Origin: Deltaproteobacteria bacterium GWA2_45_12 | GTDB lineage: Bacteria > UBA10199 | DNA: 37,545 bases | Assembly (NCBI GenBank): GCA_001797365.1 | Contig: MGPH01000004.1 | Location: 1 to 37,545 of the forward strand | Direction: 5' to 3' | Shown here: positions 1 through 7,196 of the stretch, piece after piece | Position numbering within the stretch: the stretch's first letter is position 1 | Layout of the letters: each line of letters starts with the position of its first letter | Program-made: the position numbers and the translations under genes | Notes under the pieces: model-generated | Seen by the model: only the letters and a program-made list of their open reading frames with translations | What the model was told of the DNA's origin: nothing | The model's database searches: none

Positions 1-1
1 T

Positions 2-136
2 GACAAAGTAAAAGCAAGGGTTCTGGGAGATTGGGATAAAGGGATCGAAGAAATTAAAAAGAAATATAAGTTAGATAAAAAAGCTGTTGGGAAGAAGCCG
101 GTAAAGCCAACGTCTTATACACCCGATGGACCATAA
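2..136 (+). CDS. 3' end of an unknown gene, truncated by window edge
   Basis: An open frame enters from the left edge and ends at TAA 134-136, giving 44 residues that are rich in Lys and Asp and end in SYTPDGP. No domain is recognisable in so short a tail. It is followed after 19 bp by another small gene with a good ribosome binding site, so the two probably belong to one transcript. The gene start and true function lie outside the window. It is called coding because of frame continuity and its tight spacing to the next gene, not by homology. Confidence 0.5.
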   Translation, partial: DKVKARVLGDWDKGIEEIKKKYKLDKKAVGKKPVKPTSYTPDGP

Positions 137-155
137 TGCTTTAAGGAGATAAACC

Positions 156-263
156 ATGTTCGTTACAGATAATAAAATAAAATGGGGAGATGCCTCGGCA
201 TTTTATAAAGATAAAAATAATGATAACAAAAATGATTTTGATGATTTTGTTATTTTAAAGTAA
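156..263 (+). pseudogene. 5' part of a small gene split by IS66
   Basis: ATG at 156 is preceded by AAGGAGAT (143-150), an excellent ribosome binding site. The reading frame gives 35 residues (MFVTDNKIKW at the start, Asp/Asn rich later). The last codon and TAA stop (258-263) are built from the first bases of the IS66 left terminal repeat (GTAAGCG), so the stop is supplied by the element. Removing the IS and one 8-bp flank joins the frame exactly to 2778-2826, restoring an ORF of about 50 residues that ends KLQELEE. The product is unknown; the interruption is clear from the reading frame. Confidence 0.6.
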
Positions 264-281
264 GCGATCACCAAACCCACC
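260..281 (+). repeat. IS66 left terminal inverted repeat
   Basis: 22 bp beginning GTAAGCGATCACCAAACCCA. It pairs with 2748-2769 on the other strand with two mismatches (positions 11 and 21). It also supplies the TAA stop of the interrupted gene. Confidence 0.9.
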
Positions 282-289
282 CCAGGTTT

Positions 290-2002
290 TCACTTTAAAA
301 TCTTAAAATCAATCTTGTGAGGCAGAAGTTTTGCGATTTGGTCGGCGGTTTGGCATTTGGGGAGTTCAGTCAGCAGGTGCCGCATGTACGCGTAGGGGTC
401 CAGGCCGTTGCCGCGGGCGGTTTGAAGGATGCTGTAAATCATTCCGCTGGCGTTGGCTCCGGCTTGGGTGTCGCTAAACAGCCAGTTTTTTCGGCCAATC
501 GCAAACGGCCGGATTCTGTTCTCCGTAAAATTGTTGTCGATGGCGAGTTTGCCGTATTTTAAATAGTTCATCACGTACGGCCACTGGTTTTGGGCATACG
601 TGATGGCCTTGCCCATCAGCCCTTGCGGCGGATACTTTTTTTCGTTTTCATTGAGCCAAGCTTTAATCTCTTTAAGTATAGGCTCTGATTGCGCCTGCCG
701 GATTTTAAATCGATCCTCGATTGTTTTTTCGCTGATTAGCTCTTCAATCTTGTACAGCTTTTGAATCAGCAAAAGAACTTCGTTCGCTGCGCTGCTTTGT
801 TTCGGCGACGCTTTCCGTACATCATAAAAATACCGCCTCACATGCGCCATGCATCCTACTCGAGTAACATCTGTTCTGTCGCAAACCGTATCGTAACCTG
901 CATAGCCATCCACCTGCAGATACCCCTTAAAATCCGTGAGCAGTCGGTTGGGCACTGTCCCTGATCTTGTTGGATCGTAATCAAATAAAACAATCGGATT
1001 TATTTTCACCCCTGCAATGGGGCCCAGCCTAGGCTCCCCTTTGGGGTCTTGGGGCCCATGCCGTGATCTTACCCACATGTAACTCTTGCTCTGAGCCTTT
1101 TTCCCGGGCTCTTTTAAAACCTGAACCACCGTCTCATCGCAGCAAACATAATCCGAGGATAAAAGCTCTTCTTCCATCAGGTTGTAAATCGGCTGGAGCT
1201 TCTCAGACATTGCAATCATCCAGCTGGCCATCGTGTTGCGGGGAATGTCGATGTGGCTCCGTTTGAAGATATGCTCCAAACGGTACAAGGGCAATGCATC
1301 CACGTATTTGCTCACAGCAATGTGAGCGAGTAATCCAGGTGTCGCATTGCTCTTGGGTAAAATCCTCTCCGGCATCTTCGCTGTTTTGATGGTGTCCCCA
1401 CAGCAGGAACAGGCGTACTTCTTTCGAATCGTCCGAATCACTTTCACCTTTGCCGGGATAATATCCACCTGCTCGGAAACTTCGGATCCAATCTCTTTGA
1501 GGGGGCTGCCATCTTTATCGCAAAACTTCTCTGCATCCAAAAGATCGATGATCACTTCCTCACGAGGTAGATCATCGGGAAAGGGCTTGCGTATGGGTCG
1601 ATTGCGGGTGTGTGCCGGAACTTCAATTCCGGGCTGGGCTTCCTCCACCACTGAGGCCAAGGCGCCAACTTCCGCTTCGTTGAAAAGTTCGCATTGATTC
1701 GATGACAGTTTCTCACTCTTGGCCGCATATTGCGCCATCCGTGCTAACCGCAGTTTCTCCCTTAAAAACTCATTCTCCTGTTGGAGAAACAAAAGCTCCG
1801 TGTCTTTTTTTTCGATTTCTGTTTTGTGATTTTGGATTTGTGATTGAAAACTTTGGGCTTTGTTTTGATATTTTTGGATTTCTATTGCGTGATTTTGAAT
1901 CTGAAGACTGATGATTCCTTTGAGCTGTTCTGCGTTTGCGGGGAGTGTTTCCGGATCAAACATTAAAATGTTTGTACCACAAATCATCCAAAAAAGCCTC
2001 AT
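290..2002 (-). CDS. tnpC: IS66 transposase TnpC (DDE)
   Basis: A 570-residue transposase of the IS66 family, slightly longer than the usual 510-530. The N-terminal third is a Gln/Lys/Glu-rich coiled coil (about residues 20-90), followed by a zinc-binding segment with a CSCCG cysteine cluster and then the catalytic core. Candidate catalytic acids are in YVCCDETVV, LQVDGYAGYD and the C-terminal NNFTENRIRPFAIGRKNWLF, the most characteristic IS66 block. The ATG at 2002 overlaps the tnpB TGA by four bases (ATGA), implying translational coupling. An alternative internal Met (MFDPETL) would remove 13 residues. The frame is intact, so the enzyme may be active. Confidence 0.95.
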   Translation of the reverse strand: MRLFWMICGTNILMFDPETLPANAEQLKGIISLQIQNHAIEIQKYQNKAQSFQSQIQNHKTEIEKKDTELLFLQQENEFLREKLRLARMAQYAAKSEKLSSNQCELFNEAEVGALASVVEEAQPGIEVPAHTRNRPIRKPFPDDLPREEVIIDLLDAEKFCDKDGSPLKEIGSEVSEQVDIIPAKVKVIRTIRKKYACSCCGDTIKTAKMPERILPKSNATPGLLAHIAVSKYVDALPLYRLEHIFKRSHIDIPRNTMASWMIAMSEKLQPIYNLMEEELLSSDYVCCDETVVQVLKEPGKKAQSKSYMWVRSRHGPQDPKGEPRLGPIAGVKINPIVLFDYDPTRSGTVPNRLLTDFKGYLQVDGYAGYDTVCDRTDVTRVGCMAHVRRYFYDVRKASPKQSSAANEVLLLIQKLYKIEELISEKTIEDRFKIRQAQSEPILKEIKAWLNENEKKYPPQGLMGKAITYAQNQWPYVMNYLKYGKLAIDNNFTENRIRPFAIGRKNWLFSDTQAGANASGMIYSILQTARGNGLDPYAYMRHLLTELPKCQTADQIAKLLPHKIDFKILK

Positions 2003-2352
2003 CCTATTTGCTGGTATTGCAAATAAATATGCGGCTTCTGGAAAACATCAAATCCAAAAAGTAATTGCTCCAATTGAGCAGCATTACTCAGGATGACTTC
2101 CTCCTCATGATTACGCGGCCACTTAAACCTCTGCTTCTCCAGCCGCTTGTACCACAACGCAAAGCCCGTCTGGTCCCAATAGATGAGCTTCAGCTTCTTC
2201 CCGCACCGGCTCACAAAAACAAAAAGACGCTCGCATTTAAATGCTACCTCCATCTCTTCCAATACAATCAACGACAGCCCGTTGATCGACTTGCGCATAT
2301 CCACTGGATCTCGATGCAGGTAAATCTCTGAAAAACGATCAAGGCTTTTCAC
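1999..2352 (-). CDS. tnpB: IS66 accessory protein TnpB
   Basis: 117 residues, the normal size for IS66 Orf2. It has the family's opening pattern (LHRDPVDMRKSINGLSLIV) and the later segment KLKLIYWDQTGFALWYKRLE, both diagnostic. TnpB is needed with TnpA and TnpC for IS66 transposition, but its biochemical role is not well defined. Its start lies inside the tnpA 3' end (14-bp overlap) and its stop overlaps the tnpC start, so the three genes are coupled. Confidence 0.95.
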   Translation of the reverse strand: MKSLDRFSEIYLHRDPVDMRKSINGLSLIVLEEMEVAFKCERLFVFVSRCGKKLKLIYWDQTGFALWYKRLEKQRFKWPRNHEEEVILSNAAQLEQLLFGFDVFQKPHIYLQYQQIG

Positions 2353-2695
2353 TGTGACCTCCCTTTGGCATGGGATTTCCGACTCCGCATAAGCCTCGCA
2401 GGAACTGATTTACAACTCCGGATTCCAAACCGGCGCCAAGTTCAATCTGCACACCGTTGGGCAAATGTATGCGTGGAAATTTCTCTGCTGAATACGCGGC
2501 TCTGGGAATGGGAATAAATCGACTGGGCCCCGAAGGGGGCAAATCTCTTAACTTTTTCTTCCAGTAATAAAATGCGTACGTCTTGATTTGACGCCCCTCA
2601 CAAAATACCTGGATTGATTGGCCGCTTTGAACCTGTGCCTTGATCATCTCTCCCCAACTGCGCGCTTTGCTTTTTAATGGTGTGATCTCGTTCAT
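2339..2695 (-). CDS. tnpA: IS66 accessory protein TnpA
   Basis: 118 residues, with an N-terminal helix-turn-helix-like region (SWGEMIKAQVQSGQSIQVFC then YAFYYWKKKLRDL) typical of IS66 Orf1 / InsA-like DNA-binding proteins. The C-terminal half (IHLPNGVQIELG) is the usual TnpA tail. AAGGAGATCC lies just upstream of the ATG at 2695. It is the first gene of the IS transcript. Identification rests on gene order and the conserved motifs. Confidence 0.9.
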   Translation of the reverse strand: MNEITPLKSKARSWGEMIKAQVQSGQSIQVFCEGRQIKTYAFYYWKKKLRDLPPSGPSRFIPIPRAAYSAEKFPRIHLPNGVQIELGAGLESGVVNQFLRGLCGVGNPMPKGGHSEKP

Positions 2696-2747
2696 CCGGA
2701 TCTCCTTTCGATGGAGACCTTTTAAATCATTTTCTGGCTACATGTAA

Positions 2748-2769
2748 GATGGGTTTGGCGATCGCTTAC
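2748..2769 (-). repeat. IS66 right terminal inverted repeat
   Basis: Reverse complement begins GTAAGCGATCGCCAAACCCA and pairs with 260-281 (20 of 22). Confidence 0.9.
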
Positions 2770-2777
2770 ATAGAAAA

Positions 2778-2826
2778 GATTGAGAAGACTTCTGATGTAA
2801 AAAAATTGCAAGAACTGGAAGAATAA
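2778..2826 (+). pseudogene. 3' part of the small gene split by IS66
   Basis: Joined to 156-259, this segment continues the frame ...FVIL-KIEKTSDVKKLQELEE and stops at TAA 2824-2826. Using either 8-bp flank as the original target keeps the frame. It has no start of its own except an ATG inside the IS end (2749), which would fuse IS-derived residues to the tail. Confidence 0.5.
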
Positions 2827-2856
2827 AGGGTCGACCTTCATTGAAAATTTATAGAT

Positions 2857-2940
2857 TTGTTAAAAAATCAGGGCATTAAATTTAAAGACCGGGATCATGC
2901 GGCACGCATTGCCATGAAAATAGCAAAGGAGGAGCTATGA
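2857..2940 (+). pseudogene. Short ORF remnant, possibly a decayed gene
   Basis: The frame from 2845 to the TGA at 2938-2940 encodes about 31 residues (FIDLLKNQGIKFKDRDHAAR...). Only a weak TTG (2857) or an internal ATG (2914) could start it; an in-frame TGA at 2842 closes it upstream. Its stop overlaps the next ATG (ATGA at 2937-2940), as in a coupled operon, and its last codons contain the AAGGAGGAG that serves as the next gene's ribosome binding site. It is therefore probably the tail of a gene whose front has been lost. Function unknown. Confidence 0.35.
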
Positions 2941-3155
2941 ATTTGTTGGAAATTGCTCATGTCTATATCGATCTGGTTAATCTAGAAAAAGAAATCCCCG
3001 AAGAGGAATTTCGGGCTAAAGAAGAAGTCGGCATTTTAAGATCCAAATATCATCAGATTTTGATGGATAAAATGAAGGAAGAAAAAATAGAGTTTTTTGA
3101 CCGCTTCGATGCAACAAGAATGGCTTTTGATTTGGTAAGTGAAGAAAGGAATTAA
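2937..3155 (+). CDS. Small protein of unknown function
   Basis: 72 residues, highly charged and predicted helical (LEKEIPEEEFRAKEEVG, DKMKEEKIEFFDRFDATRMAF). AAGGAGGAG lies just before the ATG, and the start overlaps the preceding stop by four bases. No signal peptide, membrane segment or cysteine motif is seen. The position beside other tiny genes with strong ribosome binding sites, an IS and an ATPase gene suggests an accessory module, for example a toxin-antitoxin or phage-derived cluster, but nothing in the sequence identifies it. Confidence 0.55.
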   Translation: MNLLEIAHVYIDLVNLEKEIPEEEFRAKEEVGILRSKYHQILMDKMKEEKIEFFDRFDATRMAFDLVSEERN

Positions 3156-3305
3156 CCTCAATTGGATAAAGATCTATCTAAAAAATAGAGTGGGTATATT
3201 ACGCGTAAAAATGCCCTAATGTCCACATTCAAAAAATCCATGGCATCACCATCCAAGAACAAAGCCTAAGGATCACCCATTTCTCAAACTCTTAAGTCAG
3301 CCAGG

Positions 3306-4439
3306 TCAATAAAATGGCCGTGACAATTCCTCTACGGCATCCAAAGAACGCAGATTACCCTCAAATCCCAATTTTGAGGCCTCTCCGACCAATTGGTACG
3401 CCTTTGTGGGTTTGAGTCTGTTGGCAAAATAAGCAAGGGATGGCGATACGACACCATCACTTAATTTGGCTTCAATGAGCTCATCAACCTTGCCGTCTTT
3501 TAAAATGACAAAATCAACCTCGTGGCCCTCCTTGTCACGGACATATCTTAATTCATAGCGATAACCTTCGTAATCTTCCATGAACTGGTTTTTTTTGAGC
3601 AGGTGGTTTGCCACCAGGTTTTCAAACCTCACACCTTCATCCCCTTCGACATCGGCATTATCATAAAAATAAATTTTTGGCGGTTTCCGAATGGCGCGAG
3701 CCATATTTTTTGAGTAGGGCCAGACACAAAATAGGACATACATTTTTTCCAAAATTTCAATCCAGTGCCTGATTGTTTTTGGGGATACAAACAATTCCTC
3801 GGCCAGATTTGAAAACACAACCATCCCCCCCACGCGCGTTTTTAGTTTGTCAAGAAGCAGCCCCATGGTGGTAATTTGCGTAACGGCTTCCAAGTCACGC
3901 ACATCATCCTTCAAGATTTTATCCTGACGTTCGCGACGCCAGCGTCGTGCTTCACGTTCGTTATTGTCCAAAAACGGTTCCGGAAAACCACCAACACTCA
4001 AGAGCCTTTTATAGGTTTCTTTTTTGCCGATGCCTTTTGGAATTTCAGACAAGGTGAATGGATGCAACCGCCAATAGTGATAACGGCCCATCATGGAGTC
4101 GCCTCCCCGTCGATAAACGTCCAGACGGGCGCTGCCTGTTACCAAAAAGTTATGACTGTTTTTCTGGGTATCGTAGAGTCCTTTTAACCAATTCTTCCAT
4201 CGTGAATATTTGTGAATTTCGTCCAATACAATCAGGCGGCTATCAGGATGAAACTTGCGTTTAAGGATGTTTTGCCGGTCCTGGTCATCATCCCAATTGA
4301 AATAATTGTATTCGTCAACCGATGTTGCTTGTTTAAGAATCCGTTTAGCAAGGGTTGTTTTACCGCATTGACGAGGCCCCCCTATAAAAACCATCTTCTT
4401 TTGCAGATCTTTTTGAATGTATTTGTGCAGGTAACGCAT
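3306..4439 (-). CDS. AAA-type ATPase with DUF4143 domain (first copy)
   Basis: 377 residues. Walker A is GGPRQCGKTT at residues 20-29 and Walker B LIVLDE at 69-74, followed by sensor-like LVTGSARLDVYRR. The middle (about 195-245) holds a winged-helix-like segment (NLAEELFVSPKTIRHWIEILEKMYVLF). The C-terminal DUF4143 part has EVDFVILKDGKVDELIEAK, a pattern resembling PD-(D/E)XK nuclease cores. The family is common in bacteria and archaea and its cellular role is unsettled. The gene stands alone on the minus strand. Two tandem palindromes begin 2 bp before the ATG and occupy the place of a normal ribosome binding site, suggesting self-regulation. A second, divergent copy lies at 14984-16135. 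Confidence 0.85.
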   Translation of the reverse strand: MRYLHKYIQKDLQKKMVFIGGPRQCGKTTLAKRILKQATSVDEYNYFNWDDDQDRQNILKRKFHPDSRLIVLDEIHKYSRWKNWLKGLYDTQKNSHNFLVTGSARLDVYRRGGDSMMGRYHYWRLHPFTLSEIPKGIGKKETYKRLLSVGGFPEPFLDNNEREARRWRRERQDKILKDDVRDLEAVTQITTMGLLLDKLKTRVGGMVVFSNLAEELFVSPKTIRHWIEILEKMYVLFCVWPYSKNMARAIRKPPKIYFYDNADVEGDEGVRFENLVANHLLKKNQFMEDYEGYRYELRYVRDKEGHEVDFVILKDGKVDELIEAKLSDGVVSPSLAYFANRLKPTKAYQLVGEASKLGFEGNLRSLDAVEELSRPFY

Positions 4440-4441
4440 AC

Positions 4442-4471
4442 GACTATTATGGAGAGCACTCCAAAATAGTC
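4442..4471. promoter_or_regulatory. Palindrome 1 at ATPase start (operator candidate)
   Basis: 30 bp, arms GACTATTATGGAG / CTCCAAAATAGTC around AGCA with one mismatch. It lies immediately upstream of the ATG at 4439 and is separated by AA from a near-identical palindrome. Role inferred from position. Confidence 0.5.
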
Positions 4472-4473
4472 AA

Positions 4474-4503
4474 GACCATTTTGGAGAGCACTCCAAAATG
4501 GTC
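4474..4503. promoter_or_regulatory. Palindrome 2 at ATPase start (operator candidate)
   Basis: 30 bp, perfect 13-bp arms GACCATTTTGGAG / CTCCAAAATGGTC around AGCA. The core is identical to the first palindrome. Centre-to-centre distance is 32 bp, about three DNA turns, which suits cooperative binding of a dimeric protein on one face. Confidence 0.5.
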
Positions 4504-4520
4504 ATATTAACCCGTTAACT

Positions 4521-4545
4521 CGTTCCCACGCTCTGCGTGGGAACG
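4521..4545. repeat. CGTTCCCACG hairpin repeat, copy 1
   Basis: Perfect 11-bp arms CGTTCCCACGC / GCGTGGGAACG with loop TCT. The same repeat family occurs at 4579-4603 and 33889-33914. Confidence 0.8.
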
Positions 4546-4578
4546 AAAAGTGGGGACGCTCCGGCGTCATTGGAATTG

Positions 4579-4603
4579 CGTTCCCACGGAGACCGTGGGA
4601 ACG
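4579..4603. repeat. CGTTCCCACG hairpin repeat, copy 2
   Basis: Perfect 11-bp arms CGTTCCCACGG / CCGTGGGAACG with loop AGA. The last arm base differs from copy 1 on both sides (C-G to G-C), so pairing is kept. It lies 10 bp beyond the livF stop and could act as a terminator-like stem. Confidence 0.75.
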
Positions 4604-4613
4604 AGAGACCAAA

Positions 4614-5345
4614 TCATCCCCCCAAATAAGCTTCTTTTACCTGCGGGTTGGCGGCAAGTTCGGGGCCGGTGCCTGAAAGGATGATTTCGCCGGTTGAAAG
4701 GACATAGCCACGATGGGCGGTTTTGAGGGCCAGGTAAGCGTCTTGTTCCACCAACAAAAGAGTCACCCCTTGCCGGTTGATTTCCTTAAGTGTTTCAAAA
4801 ATCTGTTGTACCAGGCTTGGGGCAATGCCCAGCGAGGGTTCATCCAGCAAAAGCAGTTTGGGCTTGGCCATAAGGGCCCGGCCTATGGCCAACATTTGCT
4901 GCTCGCCTCCGGAAAGGGTGCCTGCGTTTTGTGAAAGACGCTCTTTTAGACGGGGAAAAAGTGAAAAGATACGGTCGAATTCCTCATCAAAGGGAACTCT
5001 GTTTTTACGTGCATAAGCCCCCAGCTCCAGGTTTTCGCGTACGGTCAGATTGGAGAAAATCTGCCTTCCCTCCGGCACTTGCACAATGCCGTTTTCAACA
5101 ATGTGGTGGGGGGACATTGCTGTAATGACAGGTCGCGACCTGTCATTACACATATGATATAAAATTTCTCCTTCTACCGGGCGCAACACTCCTGAAATGG
5201 TACGTAATAGAGTTGTCTTTCCGGCACCGTTGGAACCGATGAGGGTGACAATTTCACCTTCGTTCACCGTAAGTGAAACTCCCTTTAGGGCCTTGATGGC
5301 TCCGTAGGAGACGTGGAGGTTGGTGATTTGAAGAAATGGTTGCAT
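4614..5345 (-). CDS. livF: Branched-chain amino acid ABC transporter ATPase LivF
   Basis: 243 residues, one ABC ATPase domain that powers import of branched-chain amino acids (or a related substrate) with LivG. Walker A GSNGAGKTT is at 37-45, the VPEGR LivF hallmark at 90-94, the signature LSGGEQQ at 144-150 and Walker B LLLLDEP at 164-170. Residues 66-75 are encoded by a perfect 30-bp palindrome (5121-5150), an in-frame insert placed just before the conserved ITxxSPHHIV segment. The loop is about six residues longer than in typical LivF. The gene is last in a livJ-H-M-G-F order, separated from livG by 133 bp of repeats. Function is secure; substrate is inferred. Confidence 0.93.
   Translation of the reverse strand: MQPFLQITNLHVSYGAIKALKGVSLTVNEGEIVTLIGSNGAGKTTLLRTISGVLRPVEGEILYHMCNDRSRPVITAMSPHHIVENGIVQVPEGRQIFSNLTVRENLELGAYARKNRVPFDEEFDRIFSLFPRLKERLSQNAGTLSGGEQQMLAIGRALMAKPKLLLLDEPSLGIAPSLVQQIFETLKEINRQGVTLLLVEQDAYLALKTAHRGYVLSTGEIILSGTGPELAANPQVKEAYLGG
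5121..5150. repeat. In-frame palindromic element inside livF
   Basis: A perfect 30-bp palindrome (arm TGTAATGACAGGTCG) that encodes ten residues, CNDRSRPVIT. It has the same GTA...TAC ends and 28-bp core length as the intergenic palindromes at 9273, 18078, 24805, 25656 and 29209. Confidence 0.85.
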
Positions 5346-5354
5346 TTGACGTTG

Positions 5355-5469
5355 CTACCTCCCCTTTGTCCCCTCCTTACAAAGGAGGGGAGATCCTTTT
5401 AAGTCTCTCCCCCTTTGTCCCGCGAAGCGGGATCCCGTTTGCGGGATAAGGGGGAGTTGGAGGGGGTAG
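5355..5469. repeat. Multi-hairpin repeat block between livG and livF
   Basis: About 115 bp bounded by CTACCTCCCC and GGGGGTAG. It contains nested inverted repeats: CCCCTCCTT/AAGGAGGGG around ACA, and CCCGCGAAGCGGG next to CCCGTTTGCGGG, inside CTCCCCCTT/AAGGGGGAG. No ORF. It splits an otherwise compact operon and could modulate the livF level. Confidence 0.65.
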
Positions 5470-5478
5470 GAGATAAAA

Positions 5479-6237
5479 TCAAACACTCTCCCCCAAATAC
5501 GCTTCAATCACTTTGGGATTGCTGCGAATCTCAAGGGGGGTGCCTTCCGCCAGTTTTTCCCCGTAATCCAAAACAATGATACGCGGGCATAGGTTCATCA
5601 CCACATTCATGTCGTGCTCGATAAGCAAAATGGCCAAGTGATATTCCTTGTTCACCCGGCGTATCAGTTCGACTAAATGTTTTTTTTCGGTCTGGTTCAT
5701 CCCCGCCGCGGGTTCATCCAGTAAAAGAATTTGGGGGGAGGTCGCCAGGGCCCTGACAATTTCAAGTTTGCGTTGTTCGCCATAAGCAAGATTAACTGCC
5801 ATCTCATTTCTTTTTTCCCAAAGCCCAAACAGGCGCAAGAGTTCACAGGCTTTTTCTTCCAATTCATTTTCTTCCCTGTGTGATGAAAATGATCGCACCA
5901 CAACTTCAATCCAATGGGTTTTCATGTGTTGTAAGAAGCCCGAAAGCACATGTTCTATGACCGTAAGGCTGGGGAAAAGACGGATGTTTTGAAACGTGCG
6001 CGCCAAGCCCAAACGATTGATGGCATGGGGGGCCAAGCCCTGTATTTTTTCTCCGTTAAAAACCACATCCCCCAAATCAGAATCATAAACACCGGTTAAA
6101 ATATTAAATAGGGTCGTCTTGCCCGCGCCATTGGGCCCGATAATACCCAATAATTCGCCTTGGGCCAAATGGGCCGAAAAATTCTGGATGGCTTTGATAC
6201 CCCCGAAGGAAAGGGAAATGTTTTGGATGGATAACAT
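5479..6237 (-). CDS. livG: Branched-chain amino acid ABC transporter ATPase LivG
   Basis: 252 residues. Walker A GPNGAGKTT is at 34-42, a LivG-type signature LAYGEQRKLEIVRAL near 155-169 replaces the usual LSGGQ, and Walker B is ILLLDEPAAGMN, the LivG-specific form. The H-loop is LLIEHDMNVVM. It forms the ATPase pair with LivF on the cytoplasmic face of LivHM. The start at 6237 lies only 4 bp after the livM stop, so the genes are co-translated. Length and motifs are normal and no insert is seen. Confidence 0.95.
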   Translation of the reverse strand: MLSIQNISLSFGGIKAIQNFSAHLAQGELLGIIGPNGAGKTTLFNILTGVYDSDLGDVVFNGEKIQGLAPHAINRLGLARTFQNIRLFPSLTVIEHVLSGFLQHMKTHWIEVVVRSFSSHREENELEEKACELLRLFGLWEKRNEMAVNLAYGEQRKLEIVRALATSPQILLLDEPAAGMNQTEKKHLVELIRRVNKEYHLAILLIEHDMNVVMNLCPRIIVLDYGEKLAEGTPLEIRSNPKVIEAYLGESV

Positions 6238-6241
6238 ATTG

Positions 6242-7192
6242 TTACCGTTTTTTAAAAATCTCCCGCATCCCCAACAAACCCTGGGGGCGAAGGATCATCA
6301 TCAAAATCAATAAGAGCGAATATACAACCATGCGCCATTCGCTGGCCGCCCTTAAAACCTCGGGTAAAACCGTCAGCAAAGTGGCTGAAATAAAAACACC
6401 ACTCATCGAACCAAGCCCACCCAAGACAATCATCACGACAAACTCAACTGATTTTAAAAACCCGAACGAGTTGGTGTTTAAATATGTCATCAAATGGGCA
6501 AAAAGCCCGCCCCCCACTCCGGCAAAAAAAGCACTGGTGACAAAGGCAAAAACTTTCTGCCGGGCGATATTAATCCCCATGGCCTGGGCCGCTATTTCAT
6601 TGTCGCGCACTGCCAAAAAGGCCAAACCCTTGGTGGAATAAACCATGTTTTTCAGCACAAGGGTGGTGATGACAACGCACAAAAAAATCCAGAAAAAGTT
6701 CCCATATTCTCCAATGCCCGTAAACCCTCGGGCGCCGCCCAAAACCTCGGTATTCAGAATGGATACCCTGACAATTTCAGCAAACCCCAGTGTAGCAATG
6801 GCCAGATAATCCCCTGTTAACCGTAATGTGGGAATCCCCACCACAAGTCCTGCCAGGCTTGCCACAAGCCCACCGGAAACAAGGGCCACCACAAACAATG
6901 CCTGCTGGACCACAACGGCGGGCAAAAAGGAAAGAACCCCGACAACATAAGCCTCGCCATAAAAGGTGACAAAGGCCGAGGTATAAGCCCCCAAAGCCAT
7001 GAACCCCGCATGTCCCAGGGAAAACTGCCCCGTTTGTCCGCTAATGAGATTAAGGCTTAATCCCATGATAAGATTGATACCGATTAAACACACAATCTGG
7101 GTGATGTAGGGGTTGATGATATTTTTAAAGAGATAATTAAATCCTAGAAGGATAATCAGAGTGCCTATGATTTTGATAAAACGAAATGTCAT
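6242..7192 (-). CDS. livM: Branched-chain amino acid ABC permease LivM
   Basis: 316 residues, largely hydrophobic with about eight to ten membrane helices. Diagnostic stretches are LNLISGQTGQFSLGHAGFMALGAY near the N-terminus, TLRLTGDYLAIATLGFAEI in the middle and VMIVLGGLGSMSGVFISA near the end (the permease EAA-like coupling region). It pairs with LivH in the inner membrane. The start is 13 bp after the livH stop, and that gap is made of part of a GTAGGGGC-type repeat end. Confidence 0.94.
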   Translation of the reverse strand: MTFRFIKIIGTLIILLGFNYLFKNIINPYITQIVCLIGINLIMGLSLNLISGQTGQFSLGHAGFMALGAYTSAFVTFYGEAYVVGVLSFLPAVVVQQALFVVALVSGGLVASLAGLVVGIPTLRLTGDYLAIATLGFAEIVRVSILNTEVLGGARGFTGIGEYGNFFWIFLCVVITTLVLKNMVYSTKGLAFLAVRDNEIAAQAMGINIARQKVFAFVTSAFFAGVGGGLFAHLMTYLNTNSFGFLKSVEFVVMIVLGGLGSMSGVFISATLLTVLPEVLRAASEWRMVVYSLLLILMMILRPQGLLGMREIFKKR

Positions 7193-7196
7193 ACAA

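Larger units (their letters stand above)
260..2769 (-). mobile_element. IS66-family insertion sequence, apparently complete
   Basis: A 2,510-bp element with the three IS66 genes tnpA, tnpB and tnpC on the minus strand and imperfect terminal inverted repeats beginning GTAAGCGATC (20 of 22 positions match). The GTAA terminus and the overlapping tnpA-tnpB-tnpC order are typical of IS66. All three frames are open. The 8-bp flanks (252-259 ATTTTAAA and 2770-2777 ATAGAAAA) match at only 5 of 8 positions, so a clean target duplication is not seen, yet the interrupted gene is restored in frame if 8 bp are removed. Confidence 0.93.

Noticed and set aside
1347-1697. 116-residue plus-strand frame inside IS66
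   Set aside because: It is the shadow of the tnpC coding strand, with no ribosome binding site or recognisable protein.
252-2777. Clean 8-bp target duplication of IS66
   Set aside because: The two flanks match at only 5 of 8 positions, so it cannot be claimed.
3156-3305. Gene between the 72-residue ORF and the first ATPase
   Set aside because: No open frame with a start and ribosome binding site; nothing recognisable.
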